From Emticicia sp. CRIBPO (lineage in GTDB: Bacteria; Bacteroidota; Bacteroidia; Cytophagales; Spirosomataceae), in NCBI RefSeq assembly GCF_009905725.1, contig NZ_JAAAKV010000008.1, positions 186,001 through 250,000 on the forward strand: 64,000 nt of DNA, in the 5' to 3' direction. This document shows, in pieces, positions 63,381 to 64,000 of the stretch. The notes below the pieces were generated by a model. The model ran no database searches. It was not told the origin of the DNA and saw only the letters and a program-made list of their open reading frames with translations. A program made the translations under genes and the position numbers. The first letter of the stretch is position 1. The number at the start of each line of letters is the position of its first letter.

Positions 63381-63388
63381 TACTTTTG
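63381..63388 (+). promoter_or_regulatory. -7 box for rpsP
   Basis: TACTTTTG, an exact TAnnTTTG match, 53 bases before the ATG at 63442. Only a T-rich stretch is seen at the -33 position. Confidence 0.5.
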
Positions 63389-63441
63389 CACTCCAAATTT
63401 AAAAAAAACCGGGACGGGTTCCCGAATTTAAACAAACAATT

Positions 63442-64000
63442 ATGGCAGTTAAAATCAGATTAGCTAGAAAGGGTCGTAAAAAAATGCCTATTTACGATAT
63501 CGTTGTAGCAGATGCTAGAGCACCACGTGATGGTCGCTTTATTGAGAAATTAGGTCAGTACAATCCACATTCTACTCCTGCGACTATCGCACTTAAAGGA
63601 GACAGAGCTTTGTATTGGCTGATGGTTGGAGCTCAACCAACAGATACAACTAAAAAAATCCTTTCTGTAAACGGTATCATGTTCAAAAAACACCTTCAGA
63701 TAGGTGTGGACAAAGGAGCCATCACTCAGGAAGTTGCTGACAAGAGATTTGAAGACTGGTTGGCTGAAAAAGCACAGAAAAGAGAAAGCAAAATAGCGAA
63801 ATTATCATCTGATAAATCTGCTGTTAAAACTGCGATCTTCGAAGCTGAACGTAAGAAAAAAGAAGAAAAAGAAGCTGCAGCCCTTAAAGCTGAGCAGGAT
63901 CTGATTGCCGCTGCTGAAGCTGCTAATGCTCCTGTAGCTGAAGAAAGTGTTGAAGAAGCTCCTGCTGACGAAGCAGCTGATGCACCTGAAGCAACACAAG
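63442..64000 (+). CDS. rpsP: Ribosomal protein S16 (3' end outside the window)
   Basis: 186 codons are visible and no stop is reached. [22 protein letters not shown] starts the conserved S16 core (shown here as [19 protein letters not shown]), followed by [13 protein letters not shown] and PTDTTKKIL, to about residue 85. The rest is a Lys/Ala then Glu/Ala-rich tail, common in Bacteroidota S16. Most bacterial S16 is about 80-90 residues, so the extension is long. The next genes (rimM, trmD in many genomes) are outside the window. Confidence 0.93.
   Translation, partial: MAVKIRLARKGRKKMPIYDIVVADARAPRDGRFIEKLGQYNPHSTPATIALKGDRALYWLMVGAQPTDTTKKILSVNGIMFKKHLQIGVDKGAITQEVADKRFEDWLAEKAQKRESKIAKLSSDKSAVKTAIFEAERKKKEEKEAAALKAEQDLIAAAEAANAPVAEESVEEAPADEAADAPEATQ

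Noticed and set aside
1-64000. Prophage, insertion sequence, toxin-antitoxin or restriction system
   Set aside because: No transposase, integrase, terminal repeats, methyltransferase-nuclease pair or toxin-antitoxin pair was recognised; the single methyltransferase at 39189 lacks DNA-modification motifs.

Overview
The window looks like a chromosomal segment from a member of the Bacteroidota, most likely class Cytophagia (order Cytophagales). The evidence is: many TAnnTTTG -7 boxes, the Bacteroidota housekeeping promoter signature; a subtilase with a type IX secretion sorting domain; two DUF4249 lipoproteins next to a TonB-dependent receptor; a DAHP synthase fused to chorismate mutase; a long acidic S16; and DUF4403, SatD and DUF3307 genes. 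No phage, insertion sequence, CRISPR array or rRNA is visible. It reads as ordinary, gene-dense core genome in which convergent genes often overlap at their ends.

Layout. 1-2142: SpoIIM-like and RDD membrane proteins (divergent) and a GNAT acetyltransferase. 2143-7540: a long upstream region, then a surface locus of two paralogous DUF4249 lipoproteins and a TonB-dependent receptor. 7527-8975: a DUF3307 membrane protein and a SatD-like regulator behind a promoter built into three 29-bp iterons. 8997-12095: a WecA/MraY-type phosphosugar transferase, then a TyrA-WcaF pair; the TyrA resembles the fungal Tyr1 form. 12170-16550: two secreted amidohydrolase-like proteins with three modules, only one with an intact metal site. 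16893-19131: hisG-hisD with clear promoter and terminator. 19217-24119: T9SS-type subtilase, Fsr-like transporter, mnmA and a divergent, degenerate TrpF-like protein. 24286-28335: PspC/PspC/LiaF-like envelope operon, a secreted deacetylase and an FtsX/LolE-like permease.

28665-32752: guaA, then two arginine deiminase-superfamily enzymes (CtlX-like and ArcA-like). 33134-37986: sufC-sufD-sufS-sufE-DUF59 and a bacilliredoxin, without sufB. 38047-44215: hemW with a methyltransferase, a copper-type P-ATPase, an unknown protein and DAHP synthase/chorismate mutase. 44308-46624: proline dehydrogenase, lspA and a small membrane protein. 46642-49702: LysM protein, purE, purK and a LolA-like protein. 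49772-55043: photolyase, an AddB-like nuclease and a lipoprotein hydrolase. 55203-57751: tRNA-Ser(UGA), pterin dehydratase, rsmI and fabG. 57861-61291: a VWA membrane protein and an alpha-oxoamine synthase. 61564-64000: DUF4403 protein, RNase P RNA and S16 (cut by the window end).

The items most worth a second look are the iteron-promoter upstream of the SatD-like gene, the fungal-type prephenate dehydrogenase, the suf cluster without sufB, and the degenerate enzyme-fold proteins (amidohydrolases and TrpF-like). No clearly new multi-gene defence or mobile system was found.
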